Source of the DNA: Arthrobacter sp. UKPF54-2
Lineage (GTDB): Bacteria > Actinomycetota > Actinomycetes > Actinomycetales > Micrococcaceae
Direction of reading: 5' to 3'
NCBI RefSeq assembly: GCF_007858535.1
Contig: NZ_CP040174.1
Location: 1,054,001-1,118,000 of the forward strand
Length of the DNA: 64,000 nucleotides
The position numbers and the translations under genes were made by a program. Position 1 is the first letter of the stretch. Each line of letters begins with the position of its first letter. Positions 1-9,844 of this stretch are shown here, in pieces. Under the pieces are notes generated by a model that was not told where the DNA came from, did no database searches, and was given only the letters and a program-made list of their open reading frames with translations.

Positions 1-690
1 GGTCAGCGCCGACTCCCCCGAGGCGAGGGCGTTCTCCAGGCTGGCGCGCAGCAACGGACCCAGCATGCGTTCCGGTGCCTCGACGCCGACTTCGCGCAGC
101 AGTTCGGACGCCTGCGCCACCAGCGTGACCAGGTGGTTGGAGCCGTGGGCCAGGGCAGCGTGGTAAAGCGTACGGTCCCCCTCGGCGATCGCGACCGGTT
201 CGGCGCCCATCTCCACCACCAGTGCCTGCGCGATCGGCAGCATGGCCGGGTCCGCCGTCACGCCGAAGCTGCAGTCCAGCAGCCGGGTGAGGTCCAGGCT
301 CATGCCGGTGAAGGTCATTGCGGGGTGGAGCGCCAGCGGGATGGCCCCCGCGGCGCGGACCGGATGCAGGATCCCGACGCCGAAGCGCCCCGAGGTGTGG
401 GCCACGAGCTGGCCGGGCTGCCAGGCACCGAGTTTGGCGAGGCCCTCCACGAGGGGTCCGAGGGCGTCGTCCGGGACGGCCAGCAGGACCAGTTCGGCGC
501 GCTCCACGATGTCCTGCACCTCGAGGATGGGGACGCCGGGCAGAAGCGTTTCGGCGCGGTCACGGCTCGCGTCCGACACGGCGGAGACCCCGACGACGGC
601 GTGCTCCGCGGCGCGCAGCGCCGCCCCCAGCACGGCCCCCACCTTGCCGGCTCCAATGATTCCGACGCCGAGGCGTCCTGGCTTAGCCAT
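1..690 (-). CDS. Rossmann-fold DUF2520 family protein (partial, C-terminus cut by window edge)
   Basis: The reading frame starts at ATG 690 and stays open to base 1 (230 codons seen). The N-terminus carries a dinucleotide-binding loop, GVGIIGAGKVG, at about residues 9-19. The later part, with the sequence LALHPAMTFTG and the C-terminal helical region, fits the DUF2520/NADP oxidoreductase-like family, which in actinobacteria often sits upstream of panC. Substrate unknown. The start overlaps the stop of the upstream PH-domain gene by 8 bases, so it is probably translated from the same transcript. The family call comes from motif recognition only. Confidence 0.8.
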   Translation of the reverse strand, partial: MAKPGRLGVGIIGAGKVGAVLGAALRAAEHAVVGVSAVSDASRDRAETLLPGVPILEVQDIVERAELVLLAVPDDALGPLVEGLAKLGAWQPGQLVAHTSGRFGVGILHPVRAAGAIPLALHPAMTFTGMSLDLTRLLDCSFGVTADPAMLPIAQALVVEMGAEPVAIAEGDRTLYHAALAHGSNHLVTLVAQASELLREVGVEAPERMLGPLLRASLENALASGESALT

Positions 691-2284
691 GCTGCGGCCC
701 TTCCTGTGGTGCGGGTTCGAGGGGTGCGGATTCGGCGGGTTCCGCGGGTTCCGCGGGTTCGGCGGGCGCCGGTTCGAAGGGCTCGGCCCGGGCGAGCCAG
801 TGTTCGCTAGTCTGCCGTTTCCGCGCCGTCCGGGCGCGGGCCGCCTGCGCGTCGAGCAGTGCCCGGGCCTCGTCCAGCCCGGCCTGGACCAGCCTTGGCG
901 CCACAGGCCCGGCGGTGGTGTGCAGGACCAGGTCCGCTACTCGGAAGCGCCGCGCCAGCGGCCCCTGCTGCAGCGCCATCGACTGTGTGCGCTGGTGCGG
1001 GACCAGCACAAGCTGGCGCCACCAGCGGCCGGAGCGGATCAGCAGCGCAGTGCCGGTGGCGGTAAAGCCGTTGCGCCGCCAGCCCAGCGGGGCCAGCAGG
1101 CGCGCCCGCCGCGGGGTGGTGACAAAGCCGCCGTCGTCCGTGATTGTGGAAGCGCCCGCAGCGCCAGGAGCGTCAGGGGCAATTCCGCTGGCCGGGGCGA
1201 GCCCGTGCAGTCCCTCCGTGAAAACCCTCACGGGGTCCGGGGTCCCCGGATCGGGAAGGACCAGCGACAGCATGGTGAACACCTCCGCCAAGGTCCCCAC
1301 CGGCAGCAGGGTGGTCCGGGAGGAACCCTCGCCGTTGCTGCCCGCGGCCCCATAGCCGGCCGCGTTGACCTGGATCCGGTACCAGCCGAAGATCCGCCAC
1401 AGCGGGGGCTGGCTGATGCGCACGGCCTGGATCCGGCCCGGCGGCAGGGTCTGGGCCTGGGTGTCCAGCAGGCCGTAGTGCAGCCGGATCCCGTCGGCGG
1501 AAACGGCGGCGGTGAAGTTGTAGCCCTTATTGAAGGAATTCCAGTACGCCGCGACGAGGCCCAGGCCGGCGGGGATCAGGTAAAAGTAGAAACTGCGGTT
1601 CTCGGTCACGGCGCTGAGCACCACGGAGGCCACGGCTGCCAGGACGATGAAGACGCTTTGCTCGCTGAGCATCAGCGACCCGGCCAGGCGGGGCGGTGGA
1701 ACGGTCAGCACGGTGTGTTCCGGAGCCTCCGCGGCGGCCGGAAACCGGGGCCCGGTGTCAGCTGGCTCACCCGGCCCGGGCTGCGCCGTCACCCCGTCGG
1801 CTCCGGAGGCGCTGGCGAGGATGGCCGCGCGGAGCCGGCGGGCCTCGTCGGCGCGCAGGTAGGCCAGGTGCACCGCGGACTGGCCGGCGTCGGCCACCTC
1901 GAACCTGAGCTCCGCAAGCCCGAAGATCCGTGCGAGCAGGGGCTGCACGACGTCGATCGCCTGGACCCGGTCCAGCCGGGCCTGGCGCTGCTGCTTGAAC
2001 AGGAATCCGGTGTTGACGCGGACGTAGCCGTCCGCCACCTGGTAGCGGGTGAAGTACCAGCTCAGCACAAAGCCGAGGACGGTCAGCAGCAGCACTGTGC
2101 CGCCGCCCAGCAGCAGCCAGGGGGCGCGCCCGGCGAGACGCTCGTCAAAGACCGGGTCGCCCTGGAGCAGGCGTTCGAAGGAGTCGCGGCCAAAGAAGAA
2201 GAGCAGGGCGGCCAGCGCCACCCAGCCCCGGACAAAGGGCGACGCCGGGTGCACGCGCTGCCAGCCGTCCTGTGTGGTCCTCAC
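683..2284 (-). CDS. Bacterial PH-domain (YdbT-like) membrane protein
   Basis: A 533-residue protein with paired hydrophobic segments near residues 23-32 and 57-77, each followed by bacterial PH (bPH_2/DUF304) modules, for example the stretch after YQVADGYVRVNTGFLF. The order is TM pair, PH, TM pair (about 205-250), PH, then a third PH-like region and a Pro/Glu/Ala-rich tail. It pairs with the smaller PH protein just upstream, as YdbS and YdbT do in Bacillus. Family members are membrane proteins of poorly defined role, linked in some bacteria to stress or bacteriocin resistance. Ten bases separate it from the upstream stop. The tail contains a run of repeated EPAEPAEPA-type residues of low complexity. 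Confidence 0.85.
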   Translation of the reverse strand: MRTTQDGWQRVHPASPFVRGWVALAALLFFFGRDSFERLLQGDPVFDERLAGRAPWLLLGGGTVLLLTVLGFVLSWYFTRYQVADGYVRVNTGFLFKQQRQARLDRVQAIDVVQPLLARIFGLAELRFEVADAGQSAVHLAYLRADEARRLRAAILASASGADGVTAQPGPGEPADTGPRFPAAAEAPEHTVLTVPPPRLAGSLMLSEQSVFIVLAAVASVVLSAVTENRSFYFYLIPAGLGLVAAYWNSFNKGYNFTAAVSADGIRLHYGLLDTQAQTLPPGRIQAVRISQPPLWRIFGWYRIQVNAAGYGAAGSNGEGSSRTTLLPVGTLAEVFTMLSLVLPDPGTPDPVRVFTEGLHGLAPASGIAPDAPGAAGASTITDDGGFVTTPRRARLLAPLGWRRNGFTATGTALLIRSGRWWRQLVLVPHQRTQSMALQQGPLARRFRVADLVLHTTAGPVAPRLVQAGLDEARALLDAQAARARTARKRQTSEHWLARAEPFEPAPAEPAEPAEPAESAPLEPAPQEGPQHG

Positions 2285-2294
2285 GGCGCGGCCG

Positions 2295-2807
2295 TCACAG
2301 TCCGGCCAGCCGGGCCTCGCCGCGGGCGGAGAGCTGTTCGCGCAGCCGCGCCCCTTCGGCGGCGGGCAGGCCGGGGATTTCCGCGCTGGTTCCGGCCGAG
2401 GCGGTGTGGAGCTTGAGCGTGCACAGGCCGAGGCCGCGTTCCACCGGGCCCGCGCCGATGTCCACGTACTGCATCCGCCCGTAGGGCACCACGAGCACGC
2501 GTTGGAAGAAGATGCCGCGGCGGATCAGCAGGTCGTCCTCGCGTTCGGCGTAGCCGATGGACCGCACCTGGCGCGGGATAAGCAGCAGCCGCCAGAGGGC
2601 TAGCAGGAAGGCTGCGGCGGGGACGGCGGCGGCGAGCCAGAGCGGCGGCCACGCCCACGCCCCGTTCAGGACCAGCACCAGCGGCAGGGACAGCACCACG
2701 ACGGCGATGACGTTCGCCAGCGCCCAGCCGACGACCCGCACGGTGACGTACTTCGGTGAGACCCGCAGCCAGGCCACGCCCGGCGGGTCAATCGCCTCGG
2801 TACGCAT
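2295..2807 (-). CDS. Bacterial PH-domain (YdbS-like) membrane protein
   Basis: A 170-residue protein with two membrane segments (about residues 26-47 and 52-70) followed by a single bPH_2 module containing IGYAEREDDLLIRRGIFFQ and VPYGRMQYVDI, which are typical of the YdbS family. It precedes the YdbT-like gene by 10 bases, so the two likely form a complex or at least one translation unit. The ATG at 2807 overlaps the end of the DUF3180 gene by 20 bases, which suggests translational coupling. Function in the cell is not established for the family. Confidence 0.85.
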   Translation of the reverse strand: MRTEAIDPPGVAWLRVSPKYVTVRVVGWALANVIAVVVLSLPLVLVLNGAWAWPPLWLAAAVPAAAFLLALWRLLLIPRQVRSIGYAEREDDLLIRRGIFFQRVLVVPYGRMQYVDIGAGPVERGLGLCTLKLHTASAGTSAEIPGLPAAEGARLREQLSARGEARLAGL

Positions 2808-3312
2808 ATTCGCCTTCCGCCTTCGGTTTGCCGCGCTTGGCCTGCAGCCCCGGGGTCCCCTCGGCGTCGCCGTCCTCGGGGGGAATGCGGCAGAACCGCT
2901 CCACCACCAGGCCCACCACGATCATGGCGAGGCCGCCGCCGGCCATGATCAGCGTCTGCCAGGTGATGGCCTGCCCGCTGCGCACGTTCCACAGCCGCAG
3001 CTGGTCCAGGAAGATCCCGGCGTGCCAGCCCAGCAGCATGGCGCCGGTGTACGCGCAGGCCTGGGCGAGGACCAGGGTCCAGGCGGCCAGGATCGGGTTG
3101 AGCATTTTCTTCTTTTTGCCGTTACGCCAGCGCAGTACCCGGATCCCGAGGATCAGGGTCAGGACCACGATCACGCCCATGGTGACCAAGCCGGTCAGCG
3201 GCAGCACCGGGGTGGCCAGGCTGTAGCGGCCGGCCATCAGGGCGGCGAACCAGCCCGCGGCGGCGAGTCCGACGCCGATCACCAGCAGCACGAGGGGGTT
3301 GGTCAGCTTCAC
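2788..3312 (-). CDS. DUF3180 family membrane protein
   Basis: About 174 residues with four predicted membrane helices (for example LVLLVIGVGLAAAGWFAAL near the N-terminus and GLVTMGVIVVLTLILGI). The GTG start at 3312 is chosen because it overlaps the folK stop in a GTGA arrangement; the open frame upstream of it is only Arg/Gly-rich shadow sequence. DUF3180 proteins follow folK in many actinobacteria, and their role is unknown. The C-terminus is charged (KRGKPKAEGEYAYRGD). Confidence 0.85.
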   Translation of the reverse strand: MKLTNPLVLLVIGVGLAAAGWFAALMAGRYSLATPVLPLTGLVTMGVIVVLTLILGIRVLRWRNGKKKKMLNPILAAWTLVLAQACAYTGAMLLGWHAGIFLDQLRLWNVRSGQAITWQTLIMAGGGLAMIVVGLVVERFCRIPPEDGDAEGTPGLQAKRGKPKAEGEYAYRGD

Positions 3313-3857
3313 GGAGCCTCCACCGCGCCGGCCACTCCGTTGAGGCCCTCGAAGCCGTCGAACGGCGCGAGGTCCGGGAAATCGGCGGCCTTGGCGGCCA
3401 GCTCGCCCACCCGTTCGCCGTTGAGCTCGGCCGCGGGGTCGATCAGCGACCACGGGTACAGCACGAAGGCGCGTTCCGCGGCGCGCGGGTGCGGGAGGGT
3501 CAGCTCGGGGTCGGAGCTCACCATGTCACCGTAGGTGATGATGTCGACGTCGAGCGTGCGCGGGCCCCAGTGGACCTCGCGTACGCGCAGGTGCTTATGC
3601 TCCACCGCGTGGCAGTGCCGCAGCAGTTCCTGCGGGCTCAGCGAGGTTTCCACGGCGATCACCATGTTCAGGAAATCAGGCTGGTGGGCGGGGCCGCCCA
3701 CGGCCTTCGTCTGCACGATCGGCGAGATGGCCAGCAGCCGCACCTCCGGCGGGTCGACAAGGTCCGCGACCGCGGCGGAGAGGGTGTCGTTGCGGGCCCC
3801 GAGGTTGCTGCCGAGCGCGATCACGGCCCGCGTGTAGGCGGCGGTGTGGGGGCTCAT
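3309..3857 (-). CDS. folK: 2-amino-4-hydroxy-6-hydroxymethyldihydropteridine pyrophosphokinase
   Basis: This enzyme transfers pyrophosphate from ATP to 6-hydroxymethyl-7,8-dihydropterin in folate synthesis, in the cytoplasm. The 182-residue protein shows the N-terminal ALGSNLG motif and the HPPK signature WGPRTLDVDI with its metal-binding aspartates. Its length is normal for a monofunctional HPPK. The ATG overlaps the folB stop by four bases (ATGA), and its own stop overlaps the DUF3180 GTG. The order folE-folP-folB-folK therefore runs as one coupled operon. Confidence 0.97.
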   Translation of the reverse strand: MSPHTAAYTRAVIALGSNLGARNDTLSAAVADLVDPPEVRLLAISPIVQTKAVGGPAHQPDFLNMVIAVETSLSPQELLRHCHAVEHKHLRVREVHWGPRTLDVDIITYGDMVSSDPELTLPHPRAAERAFVLYPWSLIDPAAELNGERVGELAAKAADFPDLAPFDGFEGLNGVAGAVEAP

Positions 3858-4213
3858 GGCCGGTCCCGGTGCACGCTGACGGACACGTCGCCGAAGGCGA
3901 CCTCGATGGGGGCCTGCGGCTTGTGGACGGTGATGGACACGGCCGATACCGGGAAGCGCTGCAGCACGTCCTCGGCGATCCGCACGGCGAGGGCCTCGAT
4001 CAGGTTCAGCGGCGCGCCGGTGATCCAGCCGCGGATGACCTCGGCCACCTCGCCGTAATGCGCGGTGTCCAGGACGTCGTCGGACGCCGCGGCCTTGCTG
4101 AAGTCCAGGTGCAGCACCGCGTCGACGACGAACGGCTGGCCGTCCCGGCGTTCGAAGTCGAACACCCCGTGGTGTCCGACGGCGGTGACACCGCTCAGCG
4201 TGATCCGGTCCAT
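3854..4213 (-). CDS. folB: Dihydroneopterin aldolase
   Basis: A 119-residue protein that cleaves dihydroneopterin to hydroxymethyldihydropterin and glycolaldehyde. The family motif GVTAVGHHGVFDFERRDGQ (residues 8-26) and the NLIEALAVRIAEDVL region with its substrate-binding Glu are clear. It lies 10 bases downstream of folP and overlaps folK by four bases. The length matches the octameric FolB family. Confidence 0.97.
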   Translation of the reverse strand: MDRITLSGVTAVGHHGVFDFERRDGQPFVVDAVLHLDFSKAAASDDVLDTAHYGEVAEVIRGWITGAPLNLIEALAVRIAEDVLQRFPVSAVSITVHKPQAPIEVAFGDVSVSVHRDRP

Positions 4214-4223
4214 GGCGGGCCGG

Positions 4224-5171
4224 TCAGCTGTTGCCGGGCGCGGCGGTCACCGGCGACGGGCCGGCGGCCGGAGCCATGCGGGCGGCGACCTTGACGGCGT
4301 CGAGGCTGGGGCCGACGTCGTGCACGCGGACAGCCCAGGCGCCGCGGAAGGCGCTGATGGCGGTCACCGCGGCGGTAGCGGCATCGCGTTCCTGCGGCGG
4401 GGCGGACTTGCCGGCGACGGTCAGCAGACTGCCGAGGAAGCGTTTGCGCGACGCGGCGACGAGGACCTTGTGCCCCAGTCCCTGGAGTACGTCCAGGCCC
4501 CGCAGCAGTTCCCAGTTCTGCGCCTCGGTCTTGGCGAAGCCCAGCCCGGGATCCACGATGATCTGCTCCGGCGTGGCGCCGGCGGCGTACAGCCTGTCCC
4601 GGATTCCGGCGAGTTCGGCGGCAACGTCCTTGGCCACATCGCGGTAGTCGGTCAGGGAGTCCATGGTCCCGGCGTCGCCACGGCGGTGCGTGAGGATGTA
4701 GGGCGCCTGGCTGCGCGCCACGAGCTCAATCATTTCCGGCTCGATCGTGAGGCCGGAGACGTCGTTGATGATCGTGGCCCCGGCGGCCAGCGCCGCCTCT
4801 GCAGTGGCCGCGTGGGTGGTGTCGATGCTGACCAGGGCCCCGGCCTTCACCAGGGCCTCGATCACCGGCAGCACCCGGCGCTGCTCCTCCTCGACGCTGA
4901 CTTCGGCGGCGCCGGGGCGGGTGGATTCGCCGCCGACGTCGATGATGTCCGCGCCGGCGTAGTACATCCGCAGGCCGGCGGCGACGGCGGTGTCCGAGGT
5001 GGCGTGCTTGCCGCCGTCGCTGAACGAATCCGGGGTGACGTTCAGGATCCCCATCACCAGCGTCCGGTCCGTGGGCAGGTCCTTGAAGCTCGCGGCCGGG
5101 CGCGGCTTGCGCAGCACGGGCAGGGGCGAGGTGGCAGGTCCCGTTCCGGGGGCTGCGGCGAGGGAGTCCAT
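4224..5171 (-). CDS. folP: Dihydropteroate synthase
   Basis: Condenses 6-hydroxymethyl-dihydropterin pyrophosphate with p-aminobenzoate; this is the sulfonamide target. The 315-residue protein carries MGILNVTPDSFSDGG (about 40-54), the DVGGESTRPGA loop and the C-terminal RVHDVG motif, so all the usual DHPS signatures are present. The N-terminal ~30 residues (Ala/Pro-rich) precede the TIM barrel and may be partly dispensable; a later start is possible, but this ATG sits 12 bases after folE. Confidence 0.97.
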   Translation of the reverse strand: MDSLAAAPGTGPATSPLPVLRKPRPAASFKDLPTDRTLVMGILNVTPDSFSDGGKHATSDTAVAAGLRMYYAGADIIDVGGESTRPGAAEVSVEEEQRRVLPVIEALVKAGALVSIDTTHAATAEAALAAGATIINDVSGLTIEPEMIELVARSQAPYILTHRRGDAGTMDSLTDYRDVAKDVAAELAGIRDRLYAAGATPEQIIVDPGLGFAKTEAQNWELLRGLDVLQGLGHKVLVAASRKRFLGSLLTVAGKSAPPQERDAATAAVTAISAFRGAWAVRVHDVGPSLDAVKVAARMAPAAGPSPVTAAPGNS

Positions 5172-5183
5172 AGTGTGGTTTTC

Positions 5184-5840
5184 TTACCTTCCGAGGATGA
5201 GGCTCATGGCTTCGGCGCGGGTGGCCGGGTCATGCAGTTGCCCGCGGACCGCGCTGGTGACGGTCCTCGCGCCGGGCTTGCGGATGCCGCGCATGGACAT
5301 GCACAGGTGTTCGCATTCGATCACGACGATCGCGCCGCGCGGCTTCAGGTGGGTGGTGAGGGCTTCCACGATCTGGGTGGTCAGCCGCTCCTGCACCTGC
5401 GGGCGGCGGGCGAACATGTCCACCAGCCGGGCCAGCTTGCTCAGCCCGGTGACCTTGCCGTCGTGCGAGGGGATGTAGCCGACGTGGGCCACCCCGTGGA
5501 ACGGCACCAGGTGGTGCTCGCAGGTGGAGTAGAACGGGATGTCCTTGACCAGGACCAGTTCCTCATGGTCCAGGTCAAAGGTGGTGGCGAGGATTTCCGC
5601 CGGGTCGTGGTGCAGGCCGGCGAACATCTCCGCGTAGGCCTTGGCCACCCGCTTCGGGGTGTCCAGCAGTCCGCTGCGGTCCGGGTCCTCGCCGATGGCG
5701 AGCAGGATCTCGCGCACAGCCGCCTGGATCCGCGGGCGGTCCACCTTGCTGCCGCCGTGGCCGTCGGCCGCCGCCCCGTCCGGGGGGAGGGGGGCGGCGG
5801 CGGTGGCGGGAACGTCGTCGTCGTCGAAGTAGGAAGTCAC
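5184..5840 (-). CDS. folE: GTP cyclohydrolase I
   Basis: Converts GTP to dihydroneopterin triphosphate, the first step of the folate pathway. The 218-residue protein has the zinc-binding [13 protein letters not shown] segment and the second cysteine motif [16 protein letters not shown], so this is a zinc-type FolE with its catalytic residues in place. The first ~30 residues are acidic and Ala/Pro-rich and vary within the family. It follows ftsH by 9 bases. Confidence 0.97.
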   Translation of the reverse strand: MTSYFDDDDVPATAAAPLPPDGAAADGHGGSKVDRPRIQAAVREILLAIGEDPDRSGLLDTPKRVAKAYAEMFAGLHHDPAEILATTFDLDHEELVLVKDIPFYSTCEHHLVPFHGVAHVGYIPSHDGKVTGLSKLARLVDMFARRPQVQERLTTQIVEALTTHLKPRGAIVVIECEHLCMSMRGIRKPGARTVTSAVRGQLHDPATRAEAMSLILGR

Positions 5841-5849
5841 AGAAGAAGC

Positions 5850-7916
5850 CTAGCCGGGATGGCCGTCAGGCCCCAGATCCGTGACTCCGCCCTGGAAGGG
5901 CTCCTGCCCGGGCACGCCCTGGGCGTGCGGGGGCTGGGCGTCGAGGGGCTCCTCGAGCCGGGCCTCCTTGGCTTCCTCCTGCGCCTCGCGCTCGGCTTTT
6001 TCGCGGCGGGACTCCACCGGGCCGACGGCCTGGATCGGCCGGCTCTCTTTGGAGAGCCAGATCTCGCGGAAGTCGCGCTTGCGGATGTTCGTGAAGACCT
6101 GGGCGATCTCGTGCTGGTTCAGGGTTTCGCGTTCCAGCAACTCCAGCGCCAGCTGGTCCAGGACGTCGCGGTTCTCGGTCAGGATGGCGTAGGCCTCGTC
6201 GTGCGCGCCCTCGATCAGGCGGCGTACCTCCTCGTCCACCACGTAGGCGATCTGGTCCGAGTAGTTGCGCTCGTGCCCGGCGTCGCGGCCCAGGAAGGGC
6301 TCGCCCCCGCCCTGGCCGAGGCGCACGGCGCCGACGCGCTCACTCATGCCGAACTCGGTGACCATCTTGCGGGCAATCCCGGTGGCCTTTTCGATGTCGT
6401 TGGACGCGCCGGTGGACGGGTCGTGGAAGACGAGTTCCTCGGCCACCCGGCCGCCCATGGCGTAGGCCATCTGGTCCAGCAGTTCGTTGCGGGTCACGGA
6501 GTACTTGTCGTTCTCCGGCACCACCATGGTGTAGCCGAGGGCGCGGCCGCGCGGCAGGATGGTGATCTTGGTGACGGGAGCCGAGTTCCGCAGCGCCGCC
6601 GCGACCAGGGCGTGGCCGCCCTCGTGGTAGGCGGTGACCTTGCGCTCGTGTTCCTTCATGACCCGGCTGCGCTTCTGCGGGCCGGCCATCACGCGGTCGA
6701 TGGCTTCGTCGAGGGCACGGTCATCGATCAGGTTGGCGTTGGAGCGGGCGGTCAGCAGGGCGGCCTCGTTGAGGACATTGGCGAGGTCCGCGCCGGTGTA
6801 GCCGGGCGTCTTCTTCGCAACAGCCTTGAGGTCGACGCCGGGAGCCATCGGCTTGCCCTTGGCGTGGACCTTCAGGATCTGGTCGCGGCCGATCAGGTCC
6901 GGGGCCTCGACCGAAATCTGCCGGTCGAAGCGGCCCGGGCGGAGCAGGGCGGGGTCGAGCACGTCGGGGCGGTTGGTGGCCGCGATCAGGATGACGTTGG
7001 TCTTGACGTCGAAGCCGTCCATTTCAACCAGGAGCTGGTTGAGGGTCTGCTCGCGTTCGTCGTTGCCGCCGCCGATCCCGGCGCCGCGGTGCCGGCCGAC
7101 GGCGTCGATCTCGTCCACGAAGATGATGGCCGGCGAGTTGGCCTTGGCCTGTTCGAACAGGTCGCGGACGCGGGACGCGCCCACACCCACGAACATTTCC
7201 ACGAAGTCGGAACCGGAGATGGAGAAGAAGGGCACGCCGGCCTCACCGGCGACGGCGCGGGCCAGCAGGGTTTTGCCGGTGCCGGGAGGGCCGTAGAGCA
7301 GCACGCCCTTGGGGATCTTGGCGCCCACGGCCTGAAACTTGGCCGGTTCCTGGAGGAACTCCTTGATTTCCTGGAGTTCCTCCACGGCCTCGTCGGCGCC
7401 GGCGACGTCGCTGAAGGTCACCTGCGGCATGTCCTTGTTGACCATCTTGGCCTTGGACTTGCCGAACTGCATGACCTTGGAGCCGCCGCCCTGCATCCGG
7501 GAGAGCAGGAACCAGAACAGCACACCCAGCAGCAGCACCGGGACCAGCAGGGAGAACAGGCCGGAGAACCAGTTGGTCTCCACCGGCTGGTCGGTGAAGC
7601 CGCTCGGCGGCTTCGAGTCGGTCACGGCCTTGACGACGTCGGCCGCGCGGGCGTTGACGAAGTAGAACTGGACGTTTTTGCCCTTGTCCTGCCCGTCGAC
7701 CTGCAGATTGTCCTTCAGGACCAGGTCCACGCGGTTCTCGGCGTCGAAGATCTTGGCCTGCTCAACCTTGCCGCCGTCGGTCAACAGGGCCAGGCCCTTG
7801 TCCGTGTCGATGCGGGCCGAGCCGCCCGGGGCGAGGGTGGCAAAGGCCAGCAGGAGCATGCCGATAACAACGACAATCCAGATGCCCGGGCCCTTGAAGA
7901 AACTCTTAGCTTTCAT
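5850..7916 (-). CDS. ftsH: ATP-dependent zinc metalloprotease FtsH
   Basis: A membrane-anchored AAA+ protease that degrades unstable membrane and cytosolic proteins. The 688-residue protein has two membrane helices (about 12-28 and 118-139), Walker A GPPGTGKT (209-216), Walker B IIFVDEID (264-271), the second region of homology around [19 protein letters not shown], and the zinc site HEGGH (431-435). The C-terminal ~50 residues are Glu- then Pro/Gly-rich and look disordered, as in other actinobacterial FtsH. Its ATG is the first after a 198-base gap, so it may have its own promoter in addition to read-through from hpt. Confidence 0.98.
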   Translation of the reverse strand: MKAKSFFKGPGIWIVVVIGMLLLAFATLAPGGSARIDTDKGLALLTDGGKVEQAKIFDAENRVDLVLKDNLQVDGQDKGKNVQFYFVNARAADVVKAVTDSKPPSGFTDQPVETNWFSGLFSLLVPVLLLGVLFWFLLSRMQGGGSKVMQFGKSKAKMVNKDMPQVTFSDVAGADEAVEELQEIKEFLQEPAKFQAVGAKIPKGVLLYGPPGTGKTLLARAVAGEAGVPFFSISGSDFVEMFVGVGASRVRDLFEQAKANSPAIIFVDEIDAVGRHRGAGIGGGNDEREQTLNQLLVEMDGFDVKTNVILIAATNRPDVLDPALLRPGRFDRQISVEAPDLIGRDQILKVHAKGKPMAPGVDLKAVAKKTPGYTGADLANVLNEAALLTARSNANLIDDRALDEAIDRVMAGPQKRSRVMKEHERKVTAYHEGGHALVAAALRNSAPVTKITILPRGRALGYTMVVPENDKYSVTRNELLDQMAYAMGGRVAEELVFHDPSTGASNDIEKATGIARKMVTEFGMSERVGAVRLGQGGGEPFLGRDAGHERNYSDQIAYVVDEEVRRLIEGAHDEAYAILTENRDVLDQLALELLERETLNQHEIAQVFTNIRKRDFREIWLSKESRPIQAVGPVESRREKAEREAQEEAKEARLEEPLDAQPPHAQGVPGQEPFQGGVTDLGPDGHPG

Positions 7917-8115
7917 CTGATCGGGGGCTGGCCCCGTCCCTCCTGGTAGTGCTGCACGGCGACCGATCTGCGCGCGTGGGTGCTGCGTCAGGTTCTAGCT
8001 ATACACCGTCGCAGTGACTCACGCACGGTCAAAGCCAAAAGTTCCCTGTCGGCGTAGCGGAGGGCTGTGCGGGTGCGGAATTGACCCGCCGCCGGGCCGG
8101 GGGAAGGACGCGCGG
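7917..8115. other. Intergenic region between hpt end and ftsH start
   Basis: About 200 bases with no convincing gene. On the minus strand a TTGACC (8027-8032) and a TATAGC (7998-8003) lie upstream of ftsH, but the 23-base spacing between them is too long for a standard promoter. Either could belong to a promoter that I cannot resolve by eye. Confidence 0.3.
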
Positions 8116-8667
8116 TTACTCGTAAACGTGCGGCGCGAGGGTGCCGACGAAGTCCAGGTTGCGGTACTTCTCGGCGTAGTCCAAGCCGTAGCCGACGACG
8201 AATTCGTTGGGGATGTCGTAGCCGACGTACTTGACGTCGATCTGGACCTTCGCGGCGGTGGGCTTGCGGAAGGCGGTGCAGATTTCCACCGAGGCGGGGC
8301 CGCGGGATTCCAGGTTGGTCTTAAGCCAGGAGAGCGTGAGGCCGGAATCGATGATGTCTTCGACGATCAGGACGTCCTTGCCCATGAGGTCGGTGTCGAG
8401 GTCCTTGAGGATCCGGACCACGCCGGAGGACTGGGTGCCGGAGCCGTAGGAGGAGACCGCCATCCAGTCCATCGAGACGTGGCTGTGCAGCGCCCGGGCC
8501 AGGTCGGCCATGACCATAACGGCGCCCTTGAGCACACCGACGATCAGCAGATCGCGGCCCTCGTAGTCCTTGTCGATCTGGGCAGCGAGTTCAGTGATCC
8601 GGGTCTGGATCTGCTCCTTGGAGTAGAGAACGTGCTTGAGGTCTGCCTGGACGTCGTTTGAATCCAC
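8116..8667 (-). CDS. hpt: Hypoxanthine(-guanine) phosphoribosyltransferase
   Basis: Purine salvage enzyme that joins hypoxanthine or guanine to PRPP. The PRPP-binding motif [14 protein letters not shown] is intact, as are [11 protein letters not shown] near the N-terminus and [11 protein letters not shown] near the end. I take the start as GTG 8667 (protein begins (M)[14 protein letters not shown], 183 residues), which matches the family. The frame is open far upstream, but that part is a GC-rich shadow of tilS. A TTG at 8670 is an alternative start. It lies between tilS and ftsH, the standard actinobacterial order. Confidence 0.95.
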   Translation of the reverse strand: MDSNDVQADLKHVLYSKEQIQTRITELAAQIDKDYEGRDLLIVGVLKGAVMVMADLARALHSHVSMDWMAVSSYGSGTQSSGVVRILKDLDTDLMGKDVLIVEDIIDSGLTLSWLKTNLESRGPASVEICTAFRKPTAAKVQIDVKYVGYDIPNEFVVGYGLDYAEKYRNLDFVGTLAPHVYE

Positions 8668-8696
8668 CAATGGCTCCTGTGTAGATGCGGGTGCGA

Positions 8697-9839
8697 CTAT
8701 TCTTGGGGCGGTTTTTGAGGCCGGAATACAAGCTTCCCACAGCGGGCGCCCTCGCGGGGAACGCCGGCGGGGCCGGACAGTCCCGCCGCGGACAGCTGGG
8801 CGAGCGAGAGCCGGTAGACGCTCACGCCGCCGGGCAGCTCCACCGGCCCGGCCGATCCGTGCCGGCGCAGCAGCGCTTCGGCGGCCAGCAGCCGCTGGTA
8901 GCTGGGCTGCTGGCCTCCGACCGCGGCGGCCGCCTTGGCGATCACCCGGAACCTCAGCGCGGGCGCCAGGTCGCGCAGCGCCGCCTCGGGCAGGGCCAGC
9001 TCCGCCCCACGCTCGGTACCGCTGCGCTCCTGCAGCCGGGCGAAGATGTCGCTTGCCACGTCCTCGAGGTAGTCGGCGTCGAGCTGGAGGATGGACGCGG
9101 TCCGGGCCAGTGACTCGGCGACCCCGGGGCCGAGTTTGTCCTCCAGCATCGGCAGCACCTCCACCCGGGTCCGGGACCGGGCGAAGGAGGGGTCCTCGTT
9201 GCTCGGGTCGTGCCAGGGGGCAAGCCCCTCGACGGCGCAGATTTCCAGCGTCTCGGCCCGGCGCAGGCCCAGGAACGGCCGCAGCAGGCGGCCGCGGACG
9301 GGGCGCATCCCGGCCAGCGAGCGGGTTCCGGAGCCGCGGGCCAGTCCCAGCAGGACCTGTTCGGCCTGGTCGTCCAGGGTGTGGCCGAGCAGGATGGCTG
9401 CGGCGCCGGTGTCGTCGGCGGCGGCTTCGAGCGCGGCGTGCCGGGCGTCCCGGGCAGCGGCTTCGGGGCCCATCCCGGTGGGGGCGACGTCGACCGTCCG
9501 GACCTGGACCGGCGCAAGGCCCAGCTCGGTCAGCGCCGCGGCCGCCGCCGCGGCGACGCCGGCGGAACCGGGCTGCAGCTGGTGGTCGACCACGACGGCG
9601 CCGACGGAGACCGGGTGCCCGTCCACGTGGCCGCGGCGGGCGAAATAGGCGGCCACGGCGGCCAGCGCGAGCGAGTCCGGACCGCCGCTGCAGGCCACGA
9701 GCACCCGTCCGGGGTAGCCGGCGTCCGCGAGGGCGTCCTGCAGCATTTTCCGCGCCTTGCCGACGACGGGCGCCAGCCGGCCGGGCCGGCGTCGTCCGCC
9801 TGAAGCCGCCGGCAGCTCCGGGTGTTGGGGGGCGGGCAC
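8697..9839 (-). CDS. tilS: tRNA(Ile)-lysidine synthetase
   Basis: Modifies the wobble cytidine of tRNA-Ile(CAU) to lysidine using ATP, which switches its decoding to AUA. The ATP-pyrophosphatase P-loop SGGPDSLAL is clear (about residues 40-48 with the start used here), followed by [11 protein letters not shown] and [22 protein letters not shown], both conserved in TilS. I chose GTG 9839, which lies 5 bases after the stop of the metalloprotease gene and gives 380 residues. The open frame upstream of it is a shadow. Confidence 0.93.
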   Translation of the reverse strand: MPAPQHPELPAASGGRRRPGRLAPVVGKARKMLQDALADAGYPGRVLVACSGGPDSLALAAVAAYFARRGHVDGHPVSVGAVVVDHQLQPGSAGVAAAAAAALTELGLAPVQVRTVDVAPTGMGPEAAARDARHAALEAAADDTGAAAILLGHTLDDQAEQVLLGLARGSGTRSLAGMRPVRGRLLRPFLGLRRAETLEICAVEGLAPWHDPSNEDPSFARSRTRVEVLPMLEDKLGPGVAESLARTASILQLDADYLEDVASDIFARLQERSGTERGAELALPEAALRDLAPALRFRVIAKAAAAVGGQQPSYQRLLAAEALLRRHGSAGPVELPGGVSVYRLSLAQLSAAGLSGPAGVPREGARCGKLVFRPQKPPQE

Positions 9840-9844
9840 GGGGA

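Noticed and set aside
242..2416. A 724-codon open frame on the + strand
   Set aside because: Antisense to the PH-domain gene and its neighbour; Arg/Gly/Pro-rich, with no motif.
4065..7949. A 1294-codon open frame on the + strand
   Set aside because: It is antisense to folP, folE and ftsH, which have complete family motifs. Long opposite frames are expected at this G+C, and the product has no recognisable domain.
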